Assembly: GCA_023428755.1 (NCBI GenBank)
Contig: JAEYWX010000017.1
Coordinates: forward strand, 248,001-312,000
Length of the DNA: 64,000 nt
Reading direction: 5' to 3'
Source of the DNA: Bacteroidota bacterium
Lineage (GTDB): Bacteria; Bacteroidota; Bacteroidia; Chitinophagales; Chitinophagaceae
In this document: piece by piece, positions 28,652-37,364 of the stretch
How the letters are laid out: each line of letters begins with the position of its first letter
How positions within the stretch are numbered: the stretch's first letter is position 1
Notes under the pieces: generated by a model
Seen by the model: the letters and a program-made list of their open reading frames with translations, nothing else
The model's database searches: none
What the model was told of the DNA's origin: nothing
Translations under genes and position numbers: made by a program

Positions 28652-28811
28652 GTATGAAGATTTACAGCTTTAGGTTTGGAAAATGATATTGAATGTTCTG
28701 CTGCAGAACGAAGCCACTGCGGTTGTGCCCGACATATCGTTTTGAACGGAGCAGGCAAGCGGAAAAAAGGGAGCAAGTGAGCAACAGCATAACAATCGTT
28801 TTAACAGCATG

Positions 28812-28856
28812 TAAATGTAACGTACTGCGGGGGTAAGCTATCCTGCGGTGTCCTGT
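28812..28856 (-). promoter_or_regulatory. CAGGA direct-repeat promoter, site 2 (GH2 operon)
   Basis: Plus-strand TATCCTGCGGTGTCCTGT (28839-28856) gives two CAGGA half-sites at a 10-bp period on the minus strand. A TACATTTA box (28819-28812) lies 19 nt downstream in the transcription sense. The predicted leader before GH2 is about 150 nt. Confidence 0.6.
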
Positions 28857-28926
28857 GATGAAAAGTTTGTTTTAGGAGAATTGCTGATGTAGTAGAAGTA
28901 AAGTTATGCAGGCAGAACATTCACAG

Positions 28927-28951
28927 GCGATGTCTGGCATAGCCGACTCGC
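28927..28951. repeat. Degenerate REP hairpin R0
   Basis: GCGA and TCGC arms around a core GTCTGGC-ATA-GCCGAC, the same core and orientation as R1 with weaker outer pairing. It is the outer 3'-side copy of the REP set around the RAYT gene. The rest of the 388-bp gap (28652-29039) holds promoter site 2 and no gene. Confidence 0.55.
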
Positions 28952-29001
28952 CGTAATACGAAGCGCAGCAACAAATTCATCTTTCGTTCCCTAGACGTCC
29001 G

Positions 29002-29030
29002 CCCGGGGTCTGGCCTCAGCCGACCCCGGG
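29002..29030. repeat. REP hairpin R1 (29 bp)
   Basis: CCCGGGGTC...GACCCCGGG with inner GGC/GCC, giving a 12-bp stem, a CTCA loop and one bulged T at 29011. An unpaired base in the stem is typical of REP sequences read by RAYT proteins. It starts 38 bp beyond the stop of the RAYT gene and is the exact reverse complement of R2. Confidence 0.8.
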
Positions 29031-29039
29031 ATTCCTTTA

Positions 29040-29606
29040 CTACAGCACATCTTCAATACGCATCAACTTGTCATAGATGCAACTGAATCCTTCATAAAAC
29101 GAAGCGCTTGAATGTTCATAGCTTAAAAAATCGTTTGCCAGCATCCATTTTCCGTTGGTTGGGTTATGATGTATATAATCGAGCTTTTGATAAATGAACT
29201 CTTTTGACATGCACTTCTTCGCATCAAAACTATCTTCAAATACTTTATGTAGTTGCCCCTTCTTCTTTTCCCGTGCCTTCACTCCTTCCGCCATGCGTTG
29301 CAACAGTCCGTTTTCGTTTAACGCTGTAAGACGTTTAATGATTTCATAAGCCATAAAGCGTTTCCCATTTCCGATGACGGTATTCAACGACTTTTTCATT
29401 TCCGGGAAATACAGCATTACATGCACATGATTGGGCATGATGACATAACCGGCTACACGGATGTTTTGTGTATACAGGTAATCAAACCAATTGTAGACGA
29501 GGTCGTATGAGTTGGTTTGCTGAAACAACGGCAGCCATTGATAACAGGTGAATGTTACAAAATAAATACTGTTTTCTTCCTGTTCATGTTGTGTGCGAAC
29601 GGCCAT
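29040..29606 (-). CDS. REP-associated tyrosine transposase (RAYT, IS200-like Y1)
   Basis: A 188-residue single-domain HUH transposase. The HUH motif is H-V-H in IMPNHVHVMLYF, and the catalytic tyrosine is the one in LDYIHHNPTNGKW. The length and the YIHHNP pattern fit the RAYT (TnpA-REP) group rather than a full IS200/IS605 element; no TnpB or accessory gene is present. It is bracketed by exact inverted REP hairpins (29002-29030 and 29637-29665) and outer degenerate ones, the usual arrangement for a domesticated RAYT that mobilises REPs. It interrupts the pectin gene region but breaks no gene. Confidence 0.9.
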   Translation of the reverse strand: MAVRTQHEQEENSIYFVTFTCYQWLPLFQQTNSYDLVYNWFDYLYTQNIRVAGYVIMPNHVHVMLYFPEMKKSLNTVIGNGKRFMAYEIIKRLTALNENGLLQRMAEGVKAREKKKGQLHKVFEDSFDAKKCMSKEFIYQKLDYIHHNPTNGKWMLANDFLSYEHSSASFYEGFSCIYDKLMRIEDVL

Positions 29607-29636
29607 GAGGTAAGATACAAAAGATCTATTCTAACT

Positions 29637-29665
29637 CCCGGGGTCGGCTGAGGCCAGACCCCGGG
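29637..29665. repeat. REP hairpin R2 (29 bp, inverted copy of R1)
   Basis: Perfect reverse complement of R1, located 31 bp upstream of the RAYT start codon. Together R1 and R2 form a symmetrical frame around the gene. Confidence 0.8.
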
Positions 29666-29673
29666 CCGACGGA

Positions 29674-29776
29674 GTCCACGGTCGACAGTAGATAGGCCAC
29701 CAGAGGAAGAAAGTTCATGGTTCATAGTTCATAGGAATACAGTCCACGGTCGACAGTCGATAGACCACCAGAGGAA
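29674..29776. repeat. Pair of 35-bp direct repeats
   Basis: Copies at 29674-29708 and 29742-29776 begin GTCCACGGTCGACAGT and end CCACCAGAGGAA, differing at two positions, 68 bp apart. A low-complexity GTTCATAG stretch lies between them. There are only two copies, so it is not a CRISPR array. Confidence 0.7.
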
Positions 29777-29817
29777 ATGTTCCAACCGGAGCGTCTTTGC
29801 GAGGATGCGGGCTTTGT

Positions 29818-29907
29818 GCAAGGGGCTGTGCCGAAGCAATCTGCTATACATGATTCGTGCTTCGTAACGGGAGATTGCTTCGTTCCTCGCAATGACGTTA
29901 AAAGATG
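29818..29907. repeat. GAAGCAATC...GATTGCTTC dispersed repeat
   Basis: CGAAGCAATCT (29832-29842) and AGATTGCTTCG (29872-29882) form an 11-bp inverted pair, followed by TTCCTCGCAATGACG. I recall the CGAAGCAATC / CTCGCAATGACG pair as a widespread intergenic repeat across bacterial phyla. It is preceded by GCAAGGGGCTGTGC, a module shared with other repeats in this window. A further CCCGAC/GTCGGG hairpin is at 29935-29953. Confidence 0.55.
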
Positions 29908-30025
29908 CCATGAAAATAGAACTGTGAACCGAGCCCCGACGATAAATGTCGGGATGCAGAACAAAGCTTCTGCATGTGGCAACAGACGATGCCAACAGCA
30001 CTATCGTCGGTTACATACTAATTTC

Positions 30026-30060
30026 CTGACTCACGGTGTCGGATAAGGCCAGTCACGGGC
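30026..30060. repeat. Degenerate REP hairpin R3
   Basis: Same orientation as R2, with GTCGG and AGGCCAG retained between imperfect arms (30032-30059). It mirrors R0 on the other side of the RAYT gene. The remaining part of the gap up to 30180 contains no gene that I can support. Confidence 0.5.
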
Positions 30061-30180
30061 AGATAGAAACACTGATAACGCTGATTGAACTGATAAGCAC
30101 AGATAAGATCAGCGTACATCTTTCTGATCTGTGTCATCCCCGCCTGAATGGCTTCAGTCGGGCAGGCTTGTTTCGATGCA

Positions 30181-31173
30181 TTATGCGGTTAAAACTGTTT
30201 CAATGGCAGCCAACTCTTCCTTGCTGAACTGCAGGTTCTGTAAACAGGCAACCGAATCAAGTAACTGTGCCGGGCTGCTGGCACCTATGAGCACCGAAGT
30301 GACCCGTTCATCTTTCAACAGCCAGGCCAATGCCATTTGCGCCAGGGATTGATTGCGTGTGCCGGCGATATCATTGAGTGCTCTTACTTTCGTTATCACA
30401 GCTTCCGTGATCTGTTCCTGTTTCAAGAACACGCCTTTGGTGGCACGTGAACCTGCGGGAATACCGTTGAGATATTTATTGGTTAATAAACCCTGCGCCA
30501 ATGGGGAGAAGGGAATACAACCCACGCCGTGTGCCTGCAGTACATCCAGCAGTCCATCGTTCTCCACCCATCGTTCAAACATGGAATACTTGGGCTGATG
30601 AATGAGGCAGGGTGTGCCCAACTCCTGTAAGATGGCAAATGCTTTGGCGGCCTCTTCACTCTTGTAATTGGAAAGACCTACATACAATGCTTTGCCTTGC
30701 CGGACGATGAGATCGAGTGCCGTCATGGTTTCTTCAAGCGGTGTGTTGGGATCGGGACGATGATGATAAAAAATATCAACATACTCCAGTTGCATGCGTT
30801 GTAAGCTCTGGTTTAAACTGGCAACCAGGTTTTTCTTACTGCCCCACTCGCCATACGGGCCGGGCCACATATAATAACCGGCCTTGGTGGAAATGATGAG
30901 CTCATCACGATGCGCCGCAAAATCTTCTTTCAAAATTTTTCCGAAATTAATTTCTGCACTGCCGGGAGGCGGTCCGTAGTTATTGGCAAGATCGAAATGC
31001 GTAATGCCACAATCAAACGCCGTGTGCAGGGTTTTGCGGTACACGGCTGCATCATCCACATCGCCGAAGTTGTGCCACAGGCCCAATGATAGTGCCGGTA
31101 ACTGAATGCCGCTTTTACCGCAGCGGCGGTATTGCATTTGCTGATAACGTTGTTCGTTTGCTGTGTAAGACAT
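30181..31173 (-). CDS. Aldo/keto reductase, YghZ-like
   Basis: A 330-residue cytoplasmic NADPH-dependent oxidoreductase. The AKR tetrad is visible: D and Y in HFDLANNYGPPPG, K in ISTKAGYYMWPGPYG, H in DIFYHHRPD. The GPPPGSAE loop and the WPGPYGEWGSKK insert resemble YghZ (L-glyceraldehyde-3-phosphate reductase) and voltage-gated potassium channel beta subunit-like members. It is 9 bp downstream of the GH43 gene, so it may reduce an aldehyde or keto sugar formed during pectin sugar breakdown; the substrate is not shown. Confidence 0.88.
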   Translation of the reverse strand: MSYTANEQRYQQMQYRRCGKSGIQLPALSLGLWHNFGDVDDAAVYRKTLHTAFDCGITHFDLANNYGPPPGSAEINFGKILKEDFAAHRDELIISTKAGYYMWPGPYGEWGSKKNLVASLNQSLQRMQLEYVDIFYHHRPDPNTPLEETMTALDLIVRQGKALYVGLSNYKSEEAAKAFAILQELGTPCLIHQPKYSMFERWVENDGLLDVLQAHGVGCIPFSPLAQGLLTNKYLNGIPAGSRATKGVFLKQEQITEAVITKVRALNDIAGTRNQSLAQMALAWLLKDERVTSVLIGASSPAQLLDSVACLQNLQFSKEELAAIETVLTA

Positions 31174-31182
31174 CTGTCGTGC

Positions 31183-32175
31183 TTATTTGAGACGGAAAGT
31201 TAAGGCTTCGTCCCGATCGCAGATAATTTCATTGTTGACGTATTTTAATTCGGCCACCTGTATCACACTCCGCTTTTCTTCAAACGAACCTTTGGCTGCA
31301 GGGTTTGCTTTGCTGCGGCCGGGATGGGTGAAGTAATACACAAATGCACGACCTTCTTTAGTGACGACCACATCACAATGTCCGCCAATGGCCTGGTCAT
31401 CTTTTCCTTTGCCGGGTTCTTCTAAAATGCGGTTGGCTTGTTTTGTCCAGTTTACTAAATCGGTTGATGAATACACTTCCATTCCCTTCCATGCATCCAC
31501 GATCATAAAGTATTTTCCCTGCCAATAAAATGTTTTTGGCCCCTCGCCTCTTGCAGCAATGGCTTTGCCTTTATCCACCCAGTTGTACAGGTCTTTGCTG
31601 TCGGCATAATAAATACTCTTGCCGTCACGCTCATTGTTGTACCACATGCGAAAGGTTGTATCGTTGATTTTGTACACCGCTGCATCGATCACCTTTTCAT
31701 TTACCAGCTTTAATGTTGATTGGTAATTCCAGTTGATCAAATCGTTGCTGGTGAGATGAACGATCTCTCTCGGATGATTCCAGTCTTTGAAAGTACCGGG
31801 CACATAGGTGAGATACATGTGCCAGGTTCCTTTGTGTTCGATAACATCAGGCGCCCAATGAGTATAACCCACATCGGGACGATAATTGATATTGGCCGTA
31901 TCAACATAGCTCCAGTTCACACCGTCTTTGCTTTCTGCAATACCAATGCGTGTGCCATGCACCCATGCCACGGTTGAATCTTCAATGGATGCACGACGGT
32001 TGGTGTACAGCATCCACCATTTCTTTTTTGCTTTGTTGTAGATGATGACGGGATCGGCAGCGCCGTGGTAGATGGGATCATCGTACAAAGGTTTGGGAAC
32101 GGAGTTGGTTTGGGCTGCGAGTTGGAAGCAACTCAACAGCATAAAAGCAAGTATGAAGTTGAAGAATTTATTCAT
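31183..32175 (-). CDS. GH43-like beta-propeller glycosidase
   Basis: A 330-residue secreted protein (signal MNKFFNFILAFMLLSCFQLAAQ). Acidic residues at the GH43-type positions: D in HGAADPVIIYN, D in KVIDAAVYK, E in ARGEGPKTFYW. The subfamily and even GH32/43/117-type membership cannot be fixed by eye. It precedes the aldo/keto reductase by 9 bp and follows GH29 after a 287-bp repeat-rich gap. An arabinosidase, galactosidase or related role on pectin side chains is inferred. Confidence 0.8.
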   Translation of the reverse strand: MNKFFNFILAFMLLSCFQLAAQTNSVPKPLYDDPIYHGAADPVIIYNKAKKKWWMLYTNRRASIEDSTVAWVHGTRIGIAESKDGVNWSYVDTANINYRPDVGYTHWAPDVIEHKGTWHMYLTYVPGTFKDWNHPREIVHLTSNDLINWNYQSTLKLVNEKVIDAAVYKINDTTFRMWYNNERDGKSIYYADSKDLYNWVDKGKAIAARGEGPKTFYWQGKYFMIVDAWKGMEVYSSTDLVNWTKQANRILEEPGKGKDDQAIGGHCDVVVTKEGRAFVYYFTHPGRSKANPAAKGSFEEKRSVIQVAELKYVNNEIICDRDEALTFRLK

Positions 32176-32187
32176 AATGGTTGTTTA

Positions 32188-32444
32188 CCCGTCTGACGCC
32201 CTCGTCGGACGGAGTTTGATTATCTTGTTACCCACCCCTTTCTATGACTCTAATTTTGTAAGATGCTGCCGCCCTCCGTAAAGCGGAGCAGGCTCTCCGG
32301 GGAGGGGATAGACATGTTGATTGTTTATCACTATTATTTCAATTCGTCATCTAACCCGTCCGACGAGGGCGTCTGACGTTGAGCTACTCATCACTCATTA
32401 TTGATTACTCATTCTCTCATCCGTCAGACGAGGGCGTCAGACGG
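32188..32444. repeat. Three CGTCnGACG palindromic repeats
   Basis: Copies at 32188-32212 (inverted), 32355-32378 and 32421-32444 have the form CCGTCnGACGAGGGCGTCnGACG, folding as a 9-bp stem with an AGGG loop. A fourth copy is at 43546-43568. The third and fourth share a further 27-bp tail of CATTACTCAT-like sequence (32451-32477 and 43577-43603). They fill the gap between GH29 and GH43. Confidence 0.7.
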
Positions 32445-32462
32445 AGCGTTACTCATCATTCA

Positions 32463-34121
32463 TCACTCATTACTCATCAGCTTCAATGCATTTGCATAAG
32501 ACTCAGCCGGTTTATTTTCAGGAAAATTCACCAGCAATCCATCTGCTGTTTGTTCAAATGAAAGTGATTGGTTGGTGCTCAACAATTCAACCTTACTTAT
32601 TTTCTTATTGTAATGCTGACTGTTAGTCCCAAGATTTTTGATGCGGACTTTTCCATTCTCCGGCCAGCCCATCACGGTTGCATACAGCACATCGCCTTTG
32701 GTAACAAAACGGATATCTTCTGCACCCATTGGTTTGCCTTTGCCTTCGTTGAATCCTTGTTTTGAAAGTGGTGCTGCATTTTCAATTGCAGGTCCTTCGC
32801 CAAAAATTGTCCATGGTCTTGTATCGTAAATACTTTCACTGTTTACTTTCATCCAACGGCCGATCTCTTCTACGATCTTTCGTTCATCACTGTCGATAGT
32901 GCCGTTTCCTTTTACCGGAACACTCAACATCAGATTTCCATTCTTGCTCACTACATCCACCAATGTATGAATCACAGTTTGTGCACTCTTGTAACGATGA
33001 TTGTCGAACACCGGTTTACTGTAATGCCAGTTGCCGATGCAGGTATCGGTTTGCCAGGGCAATGGTTCAATATTATTGCTTTGTCCACGTTCAATATCCC
33101 ACACCATGCATTTGCGTTGCTGCTCATTTAAAATTTTCCCGTTGATCACAGCCTGCAATGATCCTTTTGTTTTGATGCTTTTGTTGTAGAGATGAGCGGC
33201 GATCTTTAAGCCAACATCACTGATGGGATACAATGGCAACACCGTATCATCGAAGTACACAACATCCGGATCGTATGTATCAATGAGATCGATGGTGCGT
33301 TTGAAAAACTTCTCACAATAAGCTTTGTCAGGAACACTTACACCTGCACCCCAATCCCACTGCGCATGGATCACTGCATTGTCATTACTCTCTTTACTCA
33401 ACGGATGATTTTGTGCATACAGTTCCTGCGGATCCAAACCTTCCCACCATTTGCCCTTGCCATCTTTCTTGGTGAGTTTACCATCATAAGGAATTCCTGC
33501 TTTCGGTCCTTTTGTATCGGAACGTTGTGCAGTCTCGTACCAGCTCCATGCATGCGCCGCATGTACGCTTACACCAAAATGCAAACCTTGCTTGCGTGCA
33601 GCTTTGGCCCAACCTCCCACTAAATCTTTCTTCGGTCCGATCTTGGTTGAATTCCAGTTATGATACTTACTGTTGTACAAATCGAAATTATCGTGATGGT
33701 TTGCGAGTGCCATAAAATATTTGGCACCTGCATTTTTATACAACTCTAACAATTCATCAGGATTCCACTGATTTGCTTTCCATGCATTGATGACATCTTT
33801 AAAACCAAACTCCGAAGGATGACCATACTTTGCAACATGGTAGTTGTATTTGCCATTGCCTTCCATGTACATTTCACGTGCATACCAATCGCCAAACTCG
33901 GGTTCGCACTGCGGTCCCCAATGTGCCCAGATGCCGAACTTGGCATTCCTGTACCAATCAGGTGTTTTGTATTGCTCCAACGAATTCCAATTGGGTTGAA
34001 AAGGCCCTTCTGCAATGTGCAGATCATCGGATGAAAAGAAAGCAGCAGCTTCGGCATGTTGTGCCAGCCATACTGCAGGAACAGAAGCAGCTAATTGCTT
34101 CAGTAAGGTTCTACGGTGCAT
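32463..34121 (-). CDS. Alpha-L-fucosidase, GH29
   Basis: A 552-residue enzyme with an RR-containing signal (MHRRTLLKQLAASVPAVWLA), possibly Tat-type. GH29 blocks: WYRNAKFGIWAHWGPQC at about 56-71, HHDNFDLYNSKYHNWNS at 142-158 and the nucleophile D291 in DVVYFDDTVLPLY. The C-terminal 100 residues form a beta domain. It would remove alpha-L-fucose or a close analogue such as L-galactose from pectic side chains. It lies 4 bp downstream of the GH106 gene and is likely translated from the same message. Confidence 0.92.
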   Translation of the reverse strand: MHRRTLLKQLAASVPAVWLAQHAEAAAFFSSDDLHIAEGPFQPNWNSLEQYKTPDWYRNAKFGIWAHWGPQCEPEFGDWYAREMYMEGNGKYNYHVAKYGHPSEFGFKDVINAWKANQWNPDELLELYKNAGAKYFMALANHHDNFDLYNSKYHNWNSTKIGPKKDLVGGWAKAARKQGLHFGVSVHAAHAWSWYETAQRSDTKGPKAGIPYDGKLTKKDGKGKWWEGLDPQELYAQNHPLSKESNDNAVIHAQWDWGAGVSVPDKAYCEKFFKRTIDLIDTYDPDVVYFDDTVLPLYPISDVGLKIAAHLYNKSIKTKGSLQAVINGKILNEQQRKCMVWDIERGQSNNIEPLPWQTDTCIGNWHYSKPVFDNHRYKSAQTVIHTLVDVVSKNGNLMLSVPVKGNGTIDSDERKIVEEIGRWMKVNSESIYDTRPWTIFGEGPAIENAAPLSKQGFNEGKGKPMGAEDIRFVTKGDVLYATVMGWPENGKVRIKNLGTNSQHYNKKISKVELLSTNQSLSFEQTADGLLVNFPENKPAESYANALKLMSNE

Positions 34122-34125
34122 ACGT

Positions 34126-36966
34126 TTATTTTAATGGGGTGATCGTAACAGGGCCGATTAATCCGGATGATAACGGACTCCATGCGGCTGCTGTGAAGAT
34201 ACCTTTCTTTGCATTCTCTGCTCTGCGTGCAGGCATATTTGTATTGTAAAATATTTTCCACGGAAGATTATTCTGATCCATGTAAATAATGCGGTTAGCC
34301 ATTAAGTTGGCAACAACAATTTCCAGTTGATTCGTTTGTTGCATTGCCGATGCAGGAATCACACATTGAAATACCGGGCCGATGACTGTGGCGATTTTTT
34401 TACCATTGAGGATTACTTCAGCTGTTTCATCAACAGTACCCAGATCAAGTAACCATGCTCCGGTATGATTCGATGGCTTCGCAAATGCAATACTGTACTT
34501 CGCAGTACCGGAGAAATGCTTTGCATCATCGCCACCTAACTCTGTCCACGATTTCAATGTGTTTGTTTTGATCGCAGCTGGAATCGTTGGGCCACCATCC
34601 AGAAAGCTGATCGTCCACTCTCCTTTCAGTTCCTGCGGTTGCGACATTGCTTGTTTGTATGGAAAGGCAGCTCCTGTTTTCTTTGTTGCATACGATTGTA
34701 TAATGATGGATTCGTACGATTGTAATTGCAGCAATACTTCAACAGCGCCTTTGCTGTTCTTCCGCCACTTTGCTAATCCCTTTTTGTTATTCATGGCATC
34801 GAACAATGCAACAGATGTTGCATTCGTATGAAGCTCGATCCATTCTTCAAACGGTTTATCGGTGCGGTTGTTGATGAGCCACATGGTTCCTTCTGCATTT
34901 TTTCTGCGGAGAACGGACAAACCTTTTTCTGCATAGGTTTCTTTACGTGCTTTGGCAACCTGCAACAATGCTTCCATATCATCGCTCACTACAAATTTAC
35001 CTTTCCCAACTGTTGCCTGCTGTACATTATTTGCGGCACTAAATTTCAACTGACTGATGAGTTGCTGAAATGCTTTTCTTCTTGTATCGAGTTGATTGAA
35101 TCCGGGCACATCGTTCGGCAAATTTTTATACACCAATATAGTTGCACCTTGCTGCGCCAGTCTGAGCAACTGCTGCATGGCTTTTTCGGTGATGAGTTTA
35201 TTGGCAGGTAATAAGATTGTGCGATATACATTACCACTGCTGATGATGTTGTTTCCGCTGTTGGTAAACTTCTGCAACTGACGTTCACTGAAGAAATCAA
35301 AACTGTATCCTTTCTCTACCATCCATTTTGATACGTGTTCGAAATCAGTATTCACAAAGTTCTTTTCCATGCCGTCGAAATGCTGCAGCAACACATTGCC
35401 GGGCTCTGCATAACGATCCACGATTGGGTAATACAACAACACATCGTTATCGGGTTTGCCTTTCTGTAAAAAGCTTTGTGTACGTGTGATGTAACTGTTC
35501 AGTGCATGAAAATCTTTCCACTGCGGATTCGTTGGTTGAAAATGTACCGCTGCATAAAATAACCAGCCGGGCCATTTTGCTTCTTTAGGTGAATACTCTG
35601 TACCATGATAAAAAATATGATTCACACCACCGAGGAAATAGAGATCAATGAGTTTTTTCACATCACCCCAGCTTGATAAGAAATGTTCATTCAGCCATGT
35701 GGCAGATTCAGACGATACCAATTGCTTACCCGATACATTCGCAGCTGATGTTGCAAACTTGAAACGCAGAATATCTGTTCCTTCTGTTTCAGGAATATCA
35801 ACCACACTGTACAAGTCCAATGTATTGGCCGGTGATCCGTGCGATTGATTCCGCAGCATCTTTCCTTTTGTACCTGCCCATTTTTTCCACGTCATGGTAA
35901 AATGCTCCAGCAACAGTTCATCAATCACCGAACGGTAATCATAAATCACCCGACTGTTTTTCTCTGCAACATCTTTTCCAAACAATGCAGGCAGTTGTGT
36001 TTTCAGATCGTAGCCTTTTCGTTTTTTAAACTCTGCAAAGAAAGTTGGTGTCCAGTTGCTTTGTCCTCTTGCATCATCCACTTCATACGAATCGTTGAAG
36101 AAGGAACGGAGATAAGAAATATCATAACCCTTGAACGAAGCATCAAATTTTTTAAAGTAGTTGGTAGCTGCCTGTAACGAAAAGTGATCGATGGCATAGC
36201 CTTCTCCACCGGGTGCAGCACGTTCTACCATTTTGCCATGCAGACCTTGAAACAAGGCATACAAGGTCCAGTTGCCGGAGGGCGCAGTCCAGTTGAGTTT
36301 ACCGTTTGCATCCACCTTATTTGTAAGATCAATGCTTTCATTGTTATCGGAGTAAGCGATCAATGTTTGCAAGGGCAATTTGCCGGGATATTGAATCTGA
36401 TCCAATGCAAGCGCCTGCAGATTTTTATTTGTCCAGACAGGTTTCAACACCTGATCGAAGGTTGCCGGTTTGTTATTGGCAGTGCGGATGAATCCTTCCT
36501 GTTTGTATTCAACGGCTTCATTCAATTGCTCACCAGCTTTTACCGTAAAGGTTTTATAGAAAATACTTTTGCTGGCATCTTCGTCTTTCACCCATGGACC
36601 ACCAAAAGGCCAACCGGTTCCGTTTGCCAGATCAACACCAAGTCCCAAACGTTTTGATTCGTTGAGTGTGTACGAAAACATCTGCATCCATTGCGGCGAC
36701 AAAAAATCGATGAATTGTTTTTCGTAACCTTCAACACCGTAAATCGGCGTTAACTCCACACCGCCCAAACCTGCTTGCTGGTATTGCTGTAAGTTCCAGG
36801 CAAGATCGGCTTTGTTCACCGCACTTCCTTCCCACCACCAACGGGTCCATGGTTTGGTTACGTTTGTAACAGAAGGCCAGTTGATCTGTGCTGTTGCAGC
36901 AAGATTGCTTAAAACAATCGTTGACGTTAAAAGAATTTTTCTCAATGTTAGTTGTTTAAGATTCAT
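34126..36966 (-). CDS. Alpha-L-rhamnosidase, GH106
   Basis: A 946-residue secreted enzyme (signal ending near LAATAQ, residue 27). The N-terminal block PWTRWWWEGSAVNKADL...GLGGVELTPIYG and LGLGVDLANGTGWPFGGPWV is the hallmark of GH106 (B. thetaiotaomicron BT0986 type). The C-terminal jelly roll contains GAWLLDLGTVDETAEVILNGK. GH106 enzymes release alpha-L-rhamnose from rhamnogalacturonan; the product would be handled by RhaM encoded at 8749. It is preceded by a 398-bp repeat region separating it from PL22. Confidence 0.93.
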   Translation of the reverse strand: MNLKQLTLRKILLTSTIVLSNLAATAQINWPSVTNVTKPWTRWWWEGSAVNKADLAWNLQQYQQAGLGGVELTPIYGVEGYEKQFIDFLSPQWMQMFSYTLNESKRLGLGVDLANGTGWPFGGPWVKDEDASKSIFYKTFTVKAGEQLNEAVEYKQEGFIRTANNKPATFDQVLKPVWTNKNLQALALDQIQYPGKLPLQTLIAYSDNNESIDLTNKVDANGKLNWTAPSGNWTLYALFQGLHGKMVERAAPGGEGYAIDHFSLQAATNYFKKFDASFKGYDISYLRSFFNDSYEVDDARGQSNWTPTFFAEFKKRKGYDLKTQLPALFGKDVAEKNSRVIYDYRSVIDELLLEHFTMTWKKWAGTKGKMLRNQSHGSPANTLDLYSVVDIPETEGTDILRFKFATSAANVSGKQLVSSESATWLNEHFLSSWGDVKKLIDLYFLGGVNHIFYHGTEYSPKEAKWPGWLFYAAVHFQPTNPQWKDFHALNSYITRTQSFLQKGKPDNDVLLYYPIVDRYAEPGNVLLQHFDGMEKNFVNTDFEHVSKWMVEKGYSFDFFSERQLQKFTNSGNNIISSGNVYRTILLPANKLITEKAMQQLLRLAQQGATILVYKNLPNDVPGFNQLDTRRKAFQQLISQLKFSAANNVQQATVGKGKFVVSDDMEALLQVAKARKETYAEKGLSVLRRKNAEGTMWLINNRTDKPFEEWIELHTNATSVALFDAMNNKKGLAKWRKNSKGAVEVLLQLQSYESIIIQSYATKKTGAAFPYKQAMSQPQELKGEWTISFLDGGPTIPAAIKTNTLKSWTELGGDDAKHFSGTAKYSIAFAKPSNHTGAWLLDLGTVDETAEVILNGKKIATVIGPVFQCVIPASAMQQTNQLEIVVANLMANRIIYMDQNNLPWKIFYNTNMPARRAENAKKGIFTAAAWSPLSSGLIGPVTITPLK

Positions 36967-37364
36967 CTTGTTGTTACAATTAGAGCGTACCTACGGCACG
37001 CAAATACGCTTATTTATTTTTTCTACCGATGGATTGTCCCTATGGGACAGGATGTTAAAGCCTCATCCCGACCTTCTCCAAGGGAGAAGGCCATCAATGC
37101 ACCGCCCTTGCTTATCAACCTCTCCTTAATTAATCATACCGTTTGCATTGCAACGTACTCATGACTCATAACATTTAACCCGTAACGTTCTTCGTTAACA
37201 AACCCACCCCTAAATCCCCTCCCAAGAGGGGATATCCACACACAACCCTCGCCTATCAACCTCTCCGCTATTACTTATACCGCTACACATTTCACTCACC
37301 ACTCACTATTCACCATTCACAATTTCCGCAACGTACTCATAACCCATAACCTTTAACTCATAAC
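36967..37364. repeat. Tandem composite repeats upstream of GH106
   Basis: The 398-bp gap holds no gene. It starts with GTACCTACGGCACGC and TGTCCCTATGGGACA (37035-37049), a pair I recall from Bacteroidota intergenic DNA. Then come two degenerate tandem units of about 140 bp, each with a hairpin (CCTTCTCC/GGAGAAGG 37072-37090; ATCCCCT/AGGGGAT 37214-37233), a TATCAACCTCTCC box and a CAACGTACTCAT...CATAAC stretch. Confidence 0.6.

Noticed and set aside
29674..29776. Direct repeats that could be the edge of a CRISPR array
   Set aside because: Only two 35-bp copies with mismatches, no further units, no cas genes, and the spacer is low-complexity GTTCATAG sequence.
32463..34121. Tat export of the GH29 enzyme
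   Set aside because: The RR at residues 3-4 fits only loosely; the full twin-arginine consensus is not met, so it is mentioned but not claimed.
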